Assembly (NCBI RefSeq): GCF_013426915.1
Contig: NZ_AP023179.1
Location: 434,001 to 498,000 of the forward strand
DNA from: Paraburkholderia sp. PGU19
GTDB lineage: Bacteria > Pseudomonadota > Gammaproteobacteria > Burkholderiales > Burkholderiaceae
Length of the DNA: 64,000 bases
Direction of reading: 5' to 3'
The notes beneath the pieces are model-generated. The model saw only the letters and a program-made list of their open reading frames with translations. It was not told where the DNA came from and searched no databases. The position numbers were made by a program, and so were the translations under genes. Every line of letters starts with the position of its first letter. Position 1 is the first letter of the stretch. Positions 48,540-57,956 of this stretch are shown here, piece by piece.

Positions 48540-49664
48540 GGCGGTTTCAAAGACCAAGTGCAACAGCGGGGTTGATTTCGATTCCCTGCTTCTTGCAGTT
48601 TTCAATAAAGACTTGCGCGGGCGTTCTCCAGCCGAGCGTCTTGCGCGGACGGTTGTTCATCTCTATCGCAATCATGTCGAGCTGGCGCTGCGAGAGCACG
48701 GACAGGTCCGCGCCCTTGGGCAGGTACTGGCGCAACAGACCGTTGGTGTTCTCACAGATGCCGCGCTGCCACGGGCTGTGTGGATCGCAGAAGTAGATGC
48801 GCATGCCCGTTGCTTTGGCCAGTTCCTTGTGCAGTGCCATCTCCTTGCCCTGATCGTAGGTCAGCGTCTTGAGCAGTTCCGGGTCAAGCGGCGCAAACGC
48901 TGCGCTGTAGCCCCGCAACGCCGCTTCCGCCGTGCTGTCATCCATCTTGACCAGCATCAGGAACAGCGTGCTGCGATCGATCAGCGTGCCCACCGCCGAG
49001 CGGTTTCCTGCCCCCTTGATGAGATCGCCTTCCCAGTGTCCGGCAAGCACCCGCTCGTTCGCCTCCGGGGGGCGCACATGGATGCTGACCATGTCAGTGA
49101 GCTTGCCACGCCGGTCTTCGCCGCGCGAGCGGGGTCTGCGCGTGCTGCGTCCCCGTCTGAGCAGCGCGATCAGCTCGCGTTTGAGCTCGCCCCGAGGCAT
49201 GGCATAGATGGCGTGATAGATGGTTTCGTGAGACACGTTCAGGGTGGGCTCATCCGGATGCGCCTGCTTCAGCTGCGCACTGATCTGCTCGGGTGAATGG
49301 CATTTGGCCAGCAGTTCACGCACCTGCGGCCACAGCGGCCCATCGACGTGCAGCTTGCGTTCCCGCCGAGGCTTGCGCCGCAGTCTGCCTGCCCGCAAAC
49401 CCGCACGCCTTGAATTGTAACCGCCGGCGATCGGCGGTCGTCCCATCGTTGCGCGCTCGTGAGCCGGTTTCCAGTCATTGCGCTTCAGTTCGCGACTGAT
49501 CGTACTGGGTGAGCGCACAAGCGCACGCGCGATCTCGCGCGTGCTCTTGTCCTCAAACTTCATTGTAAAGATCACACCGCGCTCTTCGGCGCTCAGCTGT
49601 TCGTAGTTTTTTCCCATGCAACGTATCCTAAACGGAAGTGTTGCACTTGCATCTTGAAACCGCC
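48540..49664 (-). mobile_element. IS30-family insertion sequence
   Basis: 1125 bases bounded by 26-base imperfect terminal inverted repeats (left 48540-48565 starting GGCGGTTTCAA, right 49639-49664; four mismatches). It is flanked by a direct AGG at 48537-48539 and 49665-49667. The uninterrupted copies of the repeat read AAGTAGGCAAAAG at this spot, so AGG is the duplicated target. One transposase gene fills the element and its stop lies inside the left inverted repeat. It looks complete and recent. Confidence 0.93.
48547..49617 (-). CDS. IS30-family transposase
   Basis: 356 residues. An N-terminal helix-turn-helix (YEQLSAEERGVIFTMKFEDKSTREIARALVRSPSTISREL) is followed by the DDE catalytic core: Asp in HWEGDLIKG, Asp in LTYDQGKE and Glu in CENTNGLLRQYLPKG. 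Intact reading frame with no frameshift. It is carried by the insertion sequence inside element D. Confidence 0.95.
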   Translation of the reverse strand: MGKNYEQLSAEERGVIFTMKFEDKSTREIARALVRSPSTISRELKRNDWKPAHERATMGRPPIAGGYNSRRAGLRAGRLRRKPRRERKLHVDGPLWPQVRELLAKCHSPEQISAQLKQAHPDEPTLNVSHETIYHAIYAMPRGELKRELIALLRRGRSTRRPRSRGEDRRGKLTDMVSIHVRPPEANERVLAGHWEGDLIKGAGNRSAVGTLIDRSTLFLMLVKMDDSTAEAALRGYSAAFAPLDPELLKTLTYDQGKEMALHKELAKATGMRIYFCDPHSPWQRGICENTNGLLRQYLPKGADLSVLSQRQLDMIAIEMNNRPRKTLGWRTPAQVFIENCKKQGIEINPAVALGL

Positions 49665-50274
49665 AGGCAAAAGAAAGCGGCTCACACCGCCAACATTTCT
49701 TCTTGCCTGAGGGCCCGCAACCGGTCCCTCACTTCACACGGCAACTTTCCTGTTCGCGTTCGTTGCCAACGCTCTCTCTTTACGCCTCACCCGCTTCATG
49801 TACCCGCGTCGCAGCACGCCGTGCCAGACATTCCACTGCCGCCCAGGCGGCAAACTGTGTGTAGGCCGTAGTACTGCAAACGCCCCACTTCGGACCGATC
49901 GCGCATGCGTCCCACCTGTAAGAGCGCCGAGTTATACGACGCGACAACCTACACACAGTTTGCCACCTGGGCGGCAGAAACCATTCGCTGCCGCCAGCCG
50001 TTGTGCGGGTGTTTGAAGTGGGTGAGGCGCTGATTCGAAGCGTTGGCAACAGGCGCGAACAAGGACGTGCCGTGTGAGGCGCAAGACCGGTTGGGGGCCC
50101 TCAGGCAAGAAGAAATGTTGGCGGTGTGAGCCGCTTTCTTTTGCCTACTTTTCTTTGCGGCGGCAAAGAAAAGTAGGTGCCGCCCCGCACAGGGGCGACG
50201 CGTGAAGCACGCTAACGAATCGCGGATGCCAGCACAGACACCAGCAAACCACCCCAGCGTACGCAGATAAAAAC

Positions 50275-50928
50275 CTACCCCCGACACCTCACCAACAGCG
50301 CCTCGAGCGCTCTATCTGGCATGCCACTTTCCCGCAGCGCCTCAACCGTACGACTCACGTAATCGAGCGTCGTCCCATACCGCCCGGAAGCACACCCAAG
50401 CACCGCTTTCACAACGTCATCAGACAGCTTGCCCGTATAAGAAGCCACATCCCGCCGCATCACAAACGCGAGCGCATCGACGCGCCGCCCGTCGGCAAGC
50501 ACACACGGCAGCCATGCCGGCCGATATGAACCCATCGCCATCTCGCGCCGCCACAGCGCTTCCAGATGCGGCATCGCGCCCTCAGCGGCGAGCCTGAACG
50601 CAATCCCACTACACGACCCGCCTCGGTCCAACGCAAGCACGAGCCCCGGCTGCTCCGGCGTCCCGCGATTAACCCGCGACCACAAATACAACCCGCGATG
50701 ATATCCATGCACCCGCGAGCGCAACGCTTCGACAGTCGGCAGACCGGGATTCCAGATCAGCGACCCATAGCCGAACAGCCACAAGTCGGTCTTGCGATCC
50801 CAGTCTCGGAGTGCGCACTCGAGCGACGCGCGCAGTTCATCGTCCGTCAACAGCCGCGACTCGCCGAGCGAAGGCGGATAGTCGGGGCACGGTTGACGCG
50901 GTGTCGGTGATGAAAGGGGTTGGCTCAC
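50275..50928 (-). CDS. chaC: Glutathione-specific gamma-glutamylcyclotransferase (ChaC-like)
   Basis: 217 residues. Start motif DLWLFGYGSLIWNPGL (YGSL substrate loop), VLALDRGGSCSGIAFRL, and the downstream region with the catalytic Glu (LWRREM) match ChaC. It cleaves gamma-glutamyl peptides such as glutathione into 5-oxoproline and Cys-Gly. GTG start; no internal Met before the YGSL motif and no strong ribosome-binding site. The gene interrupts the usual ybeY-corC neighbourhood. The end of the gene is A/C-rich on the + strand near element D. Confidence 0.9.
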   Translation of the reverse strand: MSQPLSSPTPRQPCPDYPPSLGESRLLTDDELRASLECALRDWDRKTDLWLFGYGSLIWNPGLPTVEALRSRVHGYHRGLYLWSRVNRGTPEQPGLVLALDRGGSCSGIAFRLAAEGAMPHLEALWRREMAMGSYRPAWLPCVLADGRRVDALAFVMRRDVASYTGKLSDDVVKAVLGCASGRYGTTLDYVSRTVEALRESGMPDRALEALLVRCRG

Positions 50929-51016
50929 GTTGATTCGATCGGTTGGCTGACTGGCGTTGTCAGAGCCCGCGATCGACCAGGCGGCGATGCTGGCTCAACA
51001 TTCCTGCTATCGAGCC

Positions 51017-51478
51017 TTATTCATACGGGTCGGGGAAGCCGAGCTTGCCGAGCACCTCGGTTTCGATCGCTTCCATTTCTTCGGCTTCGGCCTCATCCTC
51101 GTGGTCGTAGCCTTGCGCGTGCAGCGTGCCGTGAACCAGCAGATGCGCGTAATGCGCTTCGAGCGGCTTGCCCTGTTCGTTCGCTTCCTTCTCGACCACA
51201 GGGCAGCACAGGATCAGGTCGCCCGTGACGGGATCGTCTTCCGATTCGGCATAAGCGAAGGTCAGCACGTTGGTCGCGTAGTCCTTGCCGCGATACGTGC
51301 GGTTCAGCGTGCGGCCTTCGTCCGCATCGACGAAACGCACCGTCAACTCGGCGTCCGCGAAGAGCGCGGCCTTGATCCACGCGGCGACCGTTGCCTTCGG
51401 CAACAGCGCCTTGTGCTCGGGCCACGCTTTTCCAGCGGGAAATTGCAGGTTCAGCGACAGTTTCGGGGCGCGGCTCAT
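51017..51478 (-). CDS. ybeY: Endoribonuclease / rRNA maturation factor YbeY
   Basis: 153 residues. The zinc site [21 protein letters not shown] carries the H-x3-H-x5-H pattern of YbeY. It takes part in 16S rRNA 3' maturation and 70S quality control. It follows phoH with a 30-base gap. Confidence 0.94.
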   Translation of the reverse strand: MSRAPKLSLNLQFPAGKAWPEHKALLPKATVAAWIKAALFADAELTVRFVDADEGRTLNRTYRGKDYATNVLTFAYAESEDDPVTGDLILCCPVVEKEANEQGKPLEAHYAHLLVHGTLHAQGYDHEDEAEAEEMEAIETEVLGKLGFPDPYE

Positions 51479-51508
51479 GCGTCGTTCTTGGTCCGGGTCA
51501 TGTCCGCG

Positions 51509-52591
51509 TTACTTCGCTGCGTTGGCGGCTTCGGCGGCGGCCGCTTCTTTCTGCGACGCCGCGTCGTACGCCTCGACGATGCGCGCGACGAGCGGATGAC
51601 GCACCACGTCCGCGCTCGTGAAGCGTGTGAGCGCGATGCCGCGCACGTCCGCGAGCACGCGCTGCGCTTCGATCAGCCCGCTCTTGTGGCCGCGCGGCAA
51701 GTCGATCTGCGTCGTGTCGCCCGTGACGACCGCCTTCGAACCGAAGCCGATACGCGTCAGGAACATCTTCATCTGCTCGGGCGTGGTGTTCTGCGCCTCG
51801 TCGAGAATGATGAACGCGTGATTCAGCGTGCGGCCGCGCATGTACGCGAGTGGTGCGATCTCGATCATCTGGCGCTCGAACATCTTCGCCGTCTTGTCAA
51901 AGCCGAGCAGATCGTAAAGCGCGTCGTACAACGGACGCAGATACGGATCGACCTTCTGCGCGAGATCGCCGGGCAGGAAGCCCAGGCGCTCGCCCGCTTC
52001 GACGGCGGGGCGCGTCAGCACGATGCGCTTCACCTGATCGCGCTCGAGCGCATCAACCGCGCACGCAACGGCCAGATAGGTCTTGCCGGTGCCCGCCGGG
52101 CCGACGCCGAAGGTGACGTCGTGCGAGACGATCTGCTTCAGATACTCGCGCTGCGCCGGCGTGCGACCGCGCAGATCGGCGCGGCGCGTGTACAGCTTCG
52201 GACCGAGTTCTTCCTCGTCCTCTACGCCATCATGCGCCGGTTCGTCGAACGGATGATCGGGGTCGCCCCGAAAACGCGCGTCGCCTTCCGCCTCACCGTT
52301 GCCGCCCGCGCGTCCGTTGTTGCCCGGATGGCGTGCTTCGACGAGCGCAAGCTGGATGTCGTCGACGGAAATCGGATCGCGCGCACTGTTGTAGAAGTTT
52401 TCGAGCGCATTGAGCGCGATTTTCGCGCCGCGCCCGCGAATGCTGATGCGGTGTCCGCGTCGTTGCAGCGTGACGTCGAGCGCTTGCTCGATTTGCCGCA
52501 GGTTTTCGTCGAGCGGTCCGCAGAGGTTGGCAAGCCGCGCGTTGTCCTCGCGCGGCGCAGTGAATTCCAGATGTTGCTGAGAGGTCTTCAA
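51509..52591 (-). CDS. phoH: PhoH-like ATPase (YbeZ)
   Basis: 360 residues. Walker A FGVGPAGTGKTYLAVACAV, Walker B FIILDEAQNTTPEQMKMFLTRIG and sensor region VVTGDTTQIDLPRG are intact. An acidic, Gly-rich linker (NNGRAGGNGEAEGDARFRGDPD) precedes the ATPase core. It starts with TTG at 52591, the longest frame available. YbeZ works with YbeY in RNA processing. It follows miaB by 33 bases in the conserved miaB-ybeZ-ybeY order. Confidence 0.93.
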   Translation of the reverse strand: MKTSQQHLEFTAPREDNARLANLCGPLDENLRQIEQALDVTLQRRGHRISIRGRGAKIALNALENFYNSARDPISVDDIQLALVEARHPGNNGRAGGNGEAEGDARFRGDPDHPFDEPAHDGVEDEEELGPKLYTRRADLRGRTPAQREYLKQIVSHDVTFGVGPAGTGKTYLAVACAVDALERDQVKRIVLTRPAVEAGERLGFLPGDLAQKVDPYLRPLYDALYDLLGFDKTAKMFERQMIEIAPLAYMRGRTLNHAFIILDEAQNTTPEQMKMFLTRIGFGSKAVVTGDTTQIDLPRGHKSGLIEAQRVLADVRGIALTRFTSADVVRHPLVARIVEAYDAASQKEAAAAEAANAAK

Positions 52592-52624
52592 GGCTTGGGT
52601 TCGGTCCTGTCAGTGCGCTACAGC

Positions 52625-53995
52625 TTAATGAGTGGCGGGCGCGGTGTCGTGAACCATCACGAGTTCGCCGCGCAGCGAGTGCGGATACGCGTGCACGATC
52701 TTCACGTCGATCATCTGGCCGATCAGGCGCGCGTGCGATTCCACCGGCGCGGGAAAATTCACGACACGGTTGTTCTCGGTGCGGCCCGCGAGTTCGTTCG
52801 GGTCCTTGCGCGCGGGGCGCTCGACCAGAATGCGCTCGACCTTGCCGACCATCGCCTGGCTGATGCGCTGCACGTTTTCCTCGATAGTCGCCTGCAAATG
52901 CTGCAGACGGCGCAGCTTCACTTCGCGCGGCGTATCGTCGTGCAGGTTCGCGGCGGGCGTGCCAGGACGCGGGCTGTAGATGAACGAGAAGCTCGTGTCG
53001 TAGCTCATGTCGTGCACGAGCTGCATCATCTTGTCGAAGTCTTCTTCCGTCTCGCCGGGGAAGCCCACGATCATGTCCGTCGACAGCGACAGGTCCGGAC
53101 GGATCGCGCGCAGCTTGCGGATCACGGATTTGTATTCGAGCACGGTGTAGCCGCGCTTCATCGCCATCAGGATGCGGTCCGAGCCGTGCTGCACGGGCAA
53201 ATGCAGATGGCTCACGAGTTTCGGCACCTTCGCGTAGGTGTCGATCAGGCGCTGCGTGAATTCCTTCGGATGCGACGTCGTGTAGCGAATCCGTTCGATG
53301 CCCGGAATCTCCGCGACGTATTCGATCAATGTCGCGAAGTCGGCGATTTCCGTCGAGCCGACCGTCATCGCGCCGCGAAAGGCGTTCACGTTCTGACCGA
53401 GCAGCGTCACTTCACGCACGCCCTGATCGGCGAGACCGGCGATTTCCGTCAGCACGTCGTCGAGCGGACGCGACACTTCCTCGCCGCGCGTGTACGGCAC
53501 GACGCAGTAGCTGCAGTACTTGCTGCAGCCTTCCATGATCGACACGAACGCGCTCGGGCCATCGACGCGCGCCGGCGGCAGGTGATCGAACTTTTCGATT
53601 TCCGGGAACGTGATGTCGACCTGCGGACGGCCGCTCGCGCGGCGCTGGTCGATCATCTGCGGCAGACGGTGCAAGGTTTGCGGGCCGAACACGAGGTCCA
53701 CATAAGGCGCTCGCGCGACGATCGACGCGCCTTCCTGGCTCGCCACACAGCCGCCCACGCCGATCAGCAGATTCGGGTTCGCTTCTTTCAGTTCGCGCAC
53801 GCGGCCGAGATCGGAGAACACTTTCTCCTGCGCCTTTTCGCGCACCGAGCAGGTGTTGAACAGAATGACGTCGGCGTCTTCGGGAGTGTCGGTCTTGACG
53901 AGTCCTTCAGCCGCACCGAGTACGTCGACCATCTTGTCGGAGTCGTACTCGTTCATCTGGCAGCCAAAGGTCTTTACATAAACTTTCTTGGTCAT
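52625..53995 (-). CDS. miaB: tRNA-2-methylthio-N6-dimethylallyladenosine synthase MiaB
   Basis: 456 residues. The N-terminal methylthiotransferase domain has [12 protein letters not shown] and [11 protein letters not shown]. The radical-SAM motif is [15 protein letters not shown] (CxxxCxxC near 158). A TRAM domain ends the protein. It adds a methylthio group to A37 of tRNAs with two Fe-S clusters. First gene of the miaB-phoH-ybeY run; the 192 bases upstream contain only a promoter-size spacer. Confidence 0.95.
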   Translation of the reverse strand: MTKKVYVKTFGCQMNEYDSDKMVDVLGAAEGLVKTDTPEDADVILFNTCSVREKAQEKVFSDLGRVRELKEANPNLLIGVGGCVASQEGASIVARAPYVDLVFGPQTLHRLPQMIDQRRASGRPQVDITFPEIEKFDHLPPARVDGPSAFVSIMEGCSKYCSYCVVPYTRGEEVSRPLDDVLTEIAGLADQGVREVTLLGQNVNAFRGAMTVGSTEIADFATLIEYVAEIPGIERIRYTTSHPKEFTQRLIDTYAKVPKLVSHLHLPVQHGSDRILMAMKRGYTVLEYKSVIRKLRAIRPDLSLSTDMIVGFPGETEEDFDKMMQLVHDMSYDTSFSFIYSPRPGTPAANLHDDTPREVKLRRLQHLQATIEENVQRISQAMVGKVERILVERPARKDPNELAGRTENNRVVNFPAPVESHARLIGQMIDVKIVHAYPHSLRGELVMVHDTAPATH

Positions 53996-54187
53996 CGAGT
54001 GTTCGCCGGTCGCAGTAGTTAACCTGGGGGCGTCAATAAAAAAGGTGAAGAGACAAAAACGCGTGGCGCCGCAGCGCGGAGAATCGGACGGTATGCGGGT
54101 CCGAAGCGCCCGAAACGCGTTTTTACAGCGTAGTCCAACATTATAGCCCTTTGCTGCGTGGGGCTTTGGCGGGGTGCCGGGCCGGTG

Positions 54188-55189
54188 TCATGCGCCAGTT
54201 TCGGTGCTGGCGGGCGGTTTGCGCGTGCGCGCAGGCGTCTTTCGGGCGCCGCCCTGCGGCGGTAATCCAAGCTGCGCTTCAAGCTCGCCCGTTACCTTGG
54301 TGAGCCGCTCGGCGAGAAAATCCAGCAGGACGCGCACGCGCGGCGCCATGAAGCGATTGCGGTGATAAAGCGCGTGCAGCGGCGCATCGGGATAACGCCA
54401 TTCGGGCAGCAGCACGCGCAGGCCGTCGCTTTTCAGGTCGGCTTCGACGTCCCACATCGACTTGATCACGATGCCGTAGCCGCGCAGCGCCCATTCGCGG
54501 GCGACGGCGCCATCATTGGTTTCACGCGCCGATTCGAGCGGAATCGTGTACGTGACGGTCTCGGCGTCGCGCGTGAAGCGCCACTCGTTGACGGGCCCCG
54601 ACGCGGTGCCGAGCACGATGCAGTCGAAGCGCGCCAGGTCCAGCGGATCTTTCGGCTCGCCGTGCCGCGCGATGTATTCCGGCGACGCGCACAACACCCG
54701 CGGATTCGGCGCGAGCCAGCGCGCGACCAGAGAGCTGTCCTGCGGCACACCGAAGCGGATGGCGAGGTCGATGTCTTCCTGCACCAGATTCTGTAGCGAA
54801 TCGGACAGCGTCAGCGCGAACGTGACGTCCGGGTAGAGCAGATTGAATTCGTCGAGCCAGTGCATCAGCAGATTGCGCCCGAAATCCGACGTCGCGGAAA
54901 TGCGCACCTTGCCGCGCACCGCGTTCTGGCCGGCCTGAAGCGCAGCTTCTCCGTCGTCGAGCGCGCGCAGCGCCTGCTGACAGCAGTTCAGGTAGAGACG
55001 GCCTTCGTCGGTGAGACGCAATTGCCGCGTGGTGCGCTCGAACAGGCGCGCTTTCAGTCCGCCTTCGAGTTTCGCGAGGCGCGCGCTGGCCGCCGCGGGC
55101 GTGAGGCCGAGCTTGCGGCCCGCGGCCGACAGGCTGCCCAGTTGCGCCGCTTCGACGAATAGTCGGATGTCACCCAGGTTGTCGGTCAT
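54188..55189 (-). CDS. LysR-family transcriptional regulator
   Basis: 333 residues. The helix-turn-helix (RLFVEAAQLGSLSAAGRKLGLTPAAASARLAKLEGGLKARLFERTTRQ) is clear, followed by a two-lobe effector domain and a basic, proline-rich tail. It is divergent from a VOC protein and an MFS exporter with a 114-base spacer that contains a palindrome typical of LysR sites, so it probably controls them and itself. The effector is unknown. Confidence 0.92.
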   Translation of the reverse strand: MTDNLGDIRLFVEAAQLGSLSAAGRKLGLTPAAASARLAKLEGGLKARLFERTTRQLRLTDEGRLYLNCCQQALRALDDGEAALQAGQNAVRGKVRISATSDFGRNLLMHWLDEFNLLYPDVTFALTLSDSLQNLVQEDIDLAIRFGVPQDSSLVARWLAPNPRVLCASPEYIARHGEPKDPLDLARFDCIVLGTASGPVNEWRFTRDAETVTYTIPLESARETNDGAVAREWALRGYGIVIKSMWDVEADLKSDGLRVLLPEWRYPDAPLHALYHRNRFMAPRVRVLLDFLAERLTKVTGELEAQLGLPPQGGARKTPARTRKPPASTETGA

Positions 55190-55201
55190 TATTCGACAGC
55201 G

Positions 55202-55218
55202 TTTGAAAATCCTTCAAA
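55202..55218. promoter_or_regulatory. Candidate LysR-family operator
   Basis: Palindrome TTTGAA-AATCC-TTCAAA (55202-55218), centred about 20 bases upstream of the LysR start in the divergent spacer. It contains the T-N11-A arrangement common at LysR sites. It would place the regulator between its own gene and the VOC-MFS pair. Confidence 0.5.
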
Positions 55219-55303
55219 TGCTACGCCAATTATCAAATCGACGACGTTCGCGGACAATCCGATCCTGAAAACGCGACATCCGCGTTTACCCGGAGCCCGC
55301 ATC

Positions 55304-55699
55304 ATGCATCTCGACCACGCGACGATCGTCACCCCTGATCTCGACGCCACTCGACGCTTCTTCGTCGATGTCGTCGGGCTGGAAGAGGGCGCGCGGCCGC
55401 CCTTCGGCGTCGGCGGTTACTGGCTTTATGCCGACGGCCGCCCCGTGATCCACCTCGTCGATTCGACGGTACCGGGTCACTCGGGTCGTGTGACGCCGCG
55501 CATCGACCACCTCGCGTTCCGTCTCGACGACGGCGCGCAGTGGCAAGCGCTGCTCACGCGACTGGAAAAGGCCGGCGTCGCCTATCAGACCGCCGATGTG
55601 CCGCTTTCGGGTGAAGTGCAACTGTTCGTCGCGCTGGCATCGTCCGTCGTCATCGAGTTCGTGACGGCGGCGCGCCATGTCCGGCGCGCGTCCTTCTGA
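55304..55699 (+). CDS. VOC-superfamily protein (glyoxalase/bleomycin resistance/dioxygenase fold)
   Basis: 131 residues. Start HLDHATIVTPDLDATRRFFVDVVGL with first metal-site His, later IDHLAFRL and the C-terminal VVIEFVTAA with a Glu ligand. This is the paired beta-alpha-beta-beta-beta fold used by dioxygenases, glyoxalases and resistance proteins. The reaction is unknown. It is followed 20 bases later by the MFS exporter, a probable two-gene unit under the LysR regulator. Confidence 0.88.
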   Translation: MHLDHATIVTPDLDATRRFFVDVVGLEEGARPPFGVGGYWLYADGRPVIHLVDSTVPGHSGRVTPRIDHLAFRLDDGAQWQALLTRLEKAGVAYQTADVPLSGEVQLFVALASSVVIEFVTAARHVRRASF

Positions 55700-55719
55700 A
55701 TCGTCGTCTGGAGCTTTCC

Positions 55720-56898
55720 ATGCCCATTCCCTTGCTTGCGCTCGCGATCAGCGCGTTCGCCATCGGCACCACCGAGTTCGTCATCATGGGCTTGCTGCCC
55801 GACGTGGCGAAAGATCTTGCCGTCTCGCTTCCTTCCGCCGGGTTGCTCGTCAGCGGCTACGCGCTCGGCGTCGCCGTCGGTGCGCCGCTGCTCGCCGTCG
55901 TCACCAGCAAGATGCCGCGCAAGCTCGCGCTGCAACTGCTGATGGGCGTGTTCATTGTCGGCAATGTATTGTGTGCGATCGCGTCCGACTATTCGGTGCT
56001 GATGATCGCGCGCGTCGTGACGTCGTTCGCGCACGGCTCGTTCTTCGGCATCGGCGCGGTGGTGGCCGCGTCGCTGGTGCCGCAGGAAAAGCGTGCAAGC
56101 GCAATCGCGCTGATGTTCACAGGCCTCACGCTGGCGAACGTGCTCGGCGTGCCGTTCGGCACGTTCATCGGCCAGCAGTTCGGCTGGCGCGTCGCGTTCT
56201 GGATCGTCGCCGCGTTCGGCGTGCTGTCGCTGGCAGGCGTCACGGCGCTCGTGCCGAATCGTCACGACACGGGTCCGGCGGGTCTCGGTCACGAAGTGCG
56301 CGTGCTGAAGGACCCGCAAGTGTGGATCGCGCTGACGATGACGGTGCTCGGCTTCGGCGGCGTGTTCGTCGTGTTCACCTACATTGCGCCGATTCTCGAG
56401 CAGGTGAGCGGCTTCACGCCGCACGGCGTGACGCTGATTCTGGTGCTGTTCGGCGTCGGTCTCACGGTCGGCAACACGATCGGCGGCAAACTGGCGGACC
56501 GGTCGCTGATGCCCTCGCTGATGGGGATTCTGATCGCGCTCGCCGTGGTGATGGCCGTGTTCGCGCACACCAGCCATTCGCAGATCGCAGCAGCCGTCAC
56601 GGTGTTCATCTGGGGAGTCGCGGCGTTCGCGACCGTGCCGCCGTTGCAGATGCGCGTGGTCGAGAAGGCGAAAGCTGCGCCGAATCTGGCGTCGACGCTC
56701 AACATCGGTGCGTTCAACGTGGGCAACGCGGGCGGCGCGTGGCTCGGCGGGCTGGCGATCAGCCATGGCTACGGACTCGACGCGTTGCCCTACGTGGCTG
56801 CTCTCGTCGCGCTGGCCGCGTTGGCACTGACATGGATTGCGGCGCGGATGGATGCGCCCGCCGCTGTCGTCGCGCGGGATGTGCGCGAGCGGGTTTGA
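55720..56898 (+). CDS. MFS transporter, DHA1 (drug/sugar efflux) type
   Basis: 392 residues with about 12 predicted membrane helices. TTEFVIMGLLPDVAKDL and the middle-loop motif KMPRKLALQLLMGVFIVGN resemble AraJ/YdhP-type exporters. It probably exports a small toxic or metabolic compound; the substrate is unknown. Likely co-transcribed with the VOC protein and followed by a terminator. Confidence 0.9.
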   Translation: MPIPLLALAISAFAIGTTEFVIMGLLPDVAKDLAVSLPSAGLLVSGYALGVAVGAPLLAVVTSKMPRKLALQLLMGVFIVGNVLCAIASDYSVLMIARVVTSFAHGSFFGIGAVVAASLVPQEKRASAIALMFTGLTLANVLGVPFGTFIGQQFGWRVAFWIVAAFGVLSLAGVTALVPNRHDTGPAGLGHEVRVLKDPQVWIALTMTVLGFGGVFVVFTYIAPILEQVSGFTPHGVTLILVLFGVGLTVGNTIGGKLADRSLMPSLMGILIALAVVMAVFAHTSHSQIAAAVTVFIWGVAAFATVPPLQMRVVEKAKAAPNLASTLNIGAFNVGNAGGAWLGGLAISHGYGLDALPYVAALVALAALALTWIAARMDAPAAVVARDVRERV

Positions 56899-56936
56899 GT
56901 CTCGCGAGCGCGCGCTCGCGCTTCATATGATGTTTC

Positions 56937-56972
56937 CGATGCCCACGCAGCGATGCGTGGGCATCGGTCTTT
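56937..56972 (+). terminator. Rho-independent terminator after the MFS gene
   Basis: Perfect 13-bp stem CGATGCCCACGCA / TGCGTGGGCATCG with loop GCGA, followed by a short T-containing tail (GTCTTTG). The stem is strong but the T-tract is short. Confidence 0.72.
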
Positions 56973-57180
56973 GCGTCTTATGCCGATGAAGTCCGCGCGC
57001 CCGCGAACGCACGCTAACGCCGACGCTGCGTGCTGAACGCATCGCACGCCAGCGCATAAGGGTCCTCTGCGATCGTGATAACAGTGTGAAGATAACTTCG
57101 TTGGGCGCGCGAAAACCGGGTGCTAGTCTTGCCTCCACTAGTGCTTGCTCCGCACCGATGCGGGGCTTCTGGAGGTCATC

Positions 57181-57879
57181 ATGCAGTCACCGCTTGCGCT
57201 CGTGCGCGACCGCGCGTCCGAAGGTCACGACGCAGCCCATGACGATACGCGTTCCTCGGATTTCGACGCGCTCGAACACCGCGTCGGCGTGAACCTCGCG
57301 CGGTTGCGCGCGGAGCGTCAGTTGTCGCTCGATGCTTTGGCCCGTGCGTCGGGCGTGTCGCGCGCGATGCTCGCGCAGATCGAGTCGGCGCGCAGCGTGC
57401 CGTCGATCAAGGTGCTGTGCAAGGTCGCGGCGGCGTTGAAGGTGTCGGTCGCGGCGTTCCTGCGCCAGCATGCCGTGAACGGCTTCGAGCATTTGCCGGC
57501 GGATCGCTCGGCGCGCGTCGTCACGTCGAATGGGCGTTACTGGACGCGTGCGTTGCATCCCGATGCGGAGCCGTCGACCGCGGAGTTTCACGAGCTGCGT
57601 ATCGCGCCGCTCCATACCGAGCCTGGCACGCGACGGGCGCCGGGGACGACGGTGAATCTCGTCGTCAGCGTGGGCACGCTCGAAGTCAGCGTGCACGACC
57701 GCCGCCAGTTGCTGGCAACGGGGGATTCGATCGTCTTCGACGCCGACCAGCCGCACAGCCTGCGCAATCCCGGCGACACGGAAGCGCGTGCGTTTCGCGT
57801 GACCGTGAATGCGGAGACGCCGCCGCGCTGGGATGTGCCGCACGATGCACCGCACGCGCACGCGCATTCCGAAGGCTGA
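57181..57879 (+). CDS. XRE-family regulator with C-terminal cupin domain
   Basis: 232 residues from ATG 57181, behind GGAGGTCATC; 12 extra in-frame residues upstream are unlikely. Helix-turn-helix (LARLRAERQLSLDALARASGVSRAMLAQIESARSVPS) precedes a cupin domain (RAPGTTVNLVVSVGTLEVSV, DQPHSLRNPGD). The C-terminus is His-rich (HDAPHAHAHSEG). Such regulators often bind a small ligand in the cupin. The target is not clear; the neighbours are the MFS exporter upstream and riboswitch-ribB downstream. Confidence 0.9.
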   Translation: MQSPLALVRDRASEGHDAAHDDTRSSDFDALEHRVGVNLARLRAERQLSLDALARASGVSRAMLAQIESARSVPSIKVLCKVAAALKVSVAAFLRQHAVNGFEHLPADRSARVVTSNGRYWTRALHPDAEPSTAEFHELRIAPLHTEPGTRRAPGTTVNLVVSVGTLEVSVHDRRQLLATGDSIVFDADQPHSLRNPGDTEARAFRVTVNAETPPRWDVPHDAPHAHAHSEG

Positions 57880-57956
57880 AACATGAAGCACGCGCTGGCT
57901 GCACGCCATGCGCGGTTGTTGTATGCTCTGCGAGCCGGATCGATCCGGTAATCAGT

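Larger units (their letters stand above)
48412..50268. repeat. Palindromic intergenic element D (full length, split by an IS30-family element)
   Basis: The left arm begins with GCTGGTGTGG-type G/T-rich units. The 15-bp hairpin stem CCTACTTTTCTTTGC / GCAAAGAAAAGTAGG is at about 48506-48539. The IS (48540-49664) is inserted immediately after this AGG. The core continues from 49665 to the right arm at 50268. The core inverted pair (GGCGGCAAACTGTGTGTAGG, 49846-49865, with its complement at 49948-49967) is present, but the core reads in the opposite direction to A and E. It lies downstream of chaC and upstream of corC. The about 290 bases between corC and the element show no gene. Confidence 0.9.

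Noticed and set aside
50957..54022. 1021-codon open frame on the plus strand across ybeY, phoH and miaB
   Set aside because: It overlaps three conserved genes on the other strand and has the Arg/Val/Asp-rich composition of an antisense shadow.
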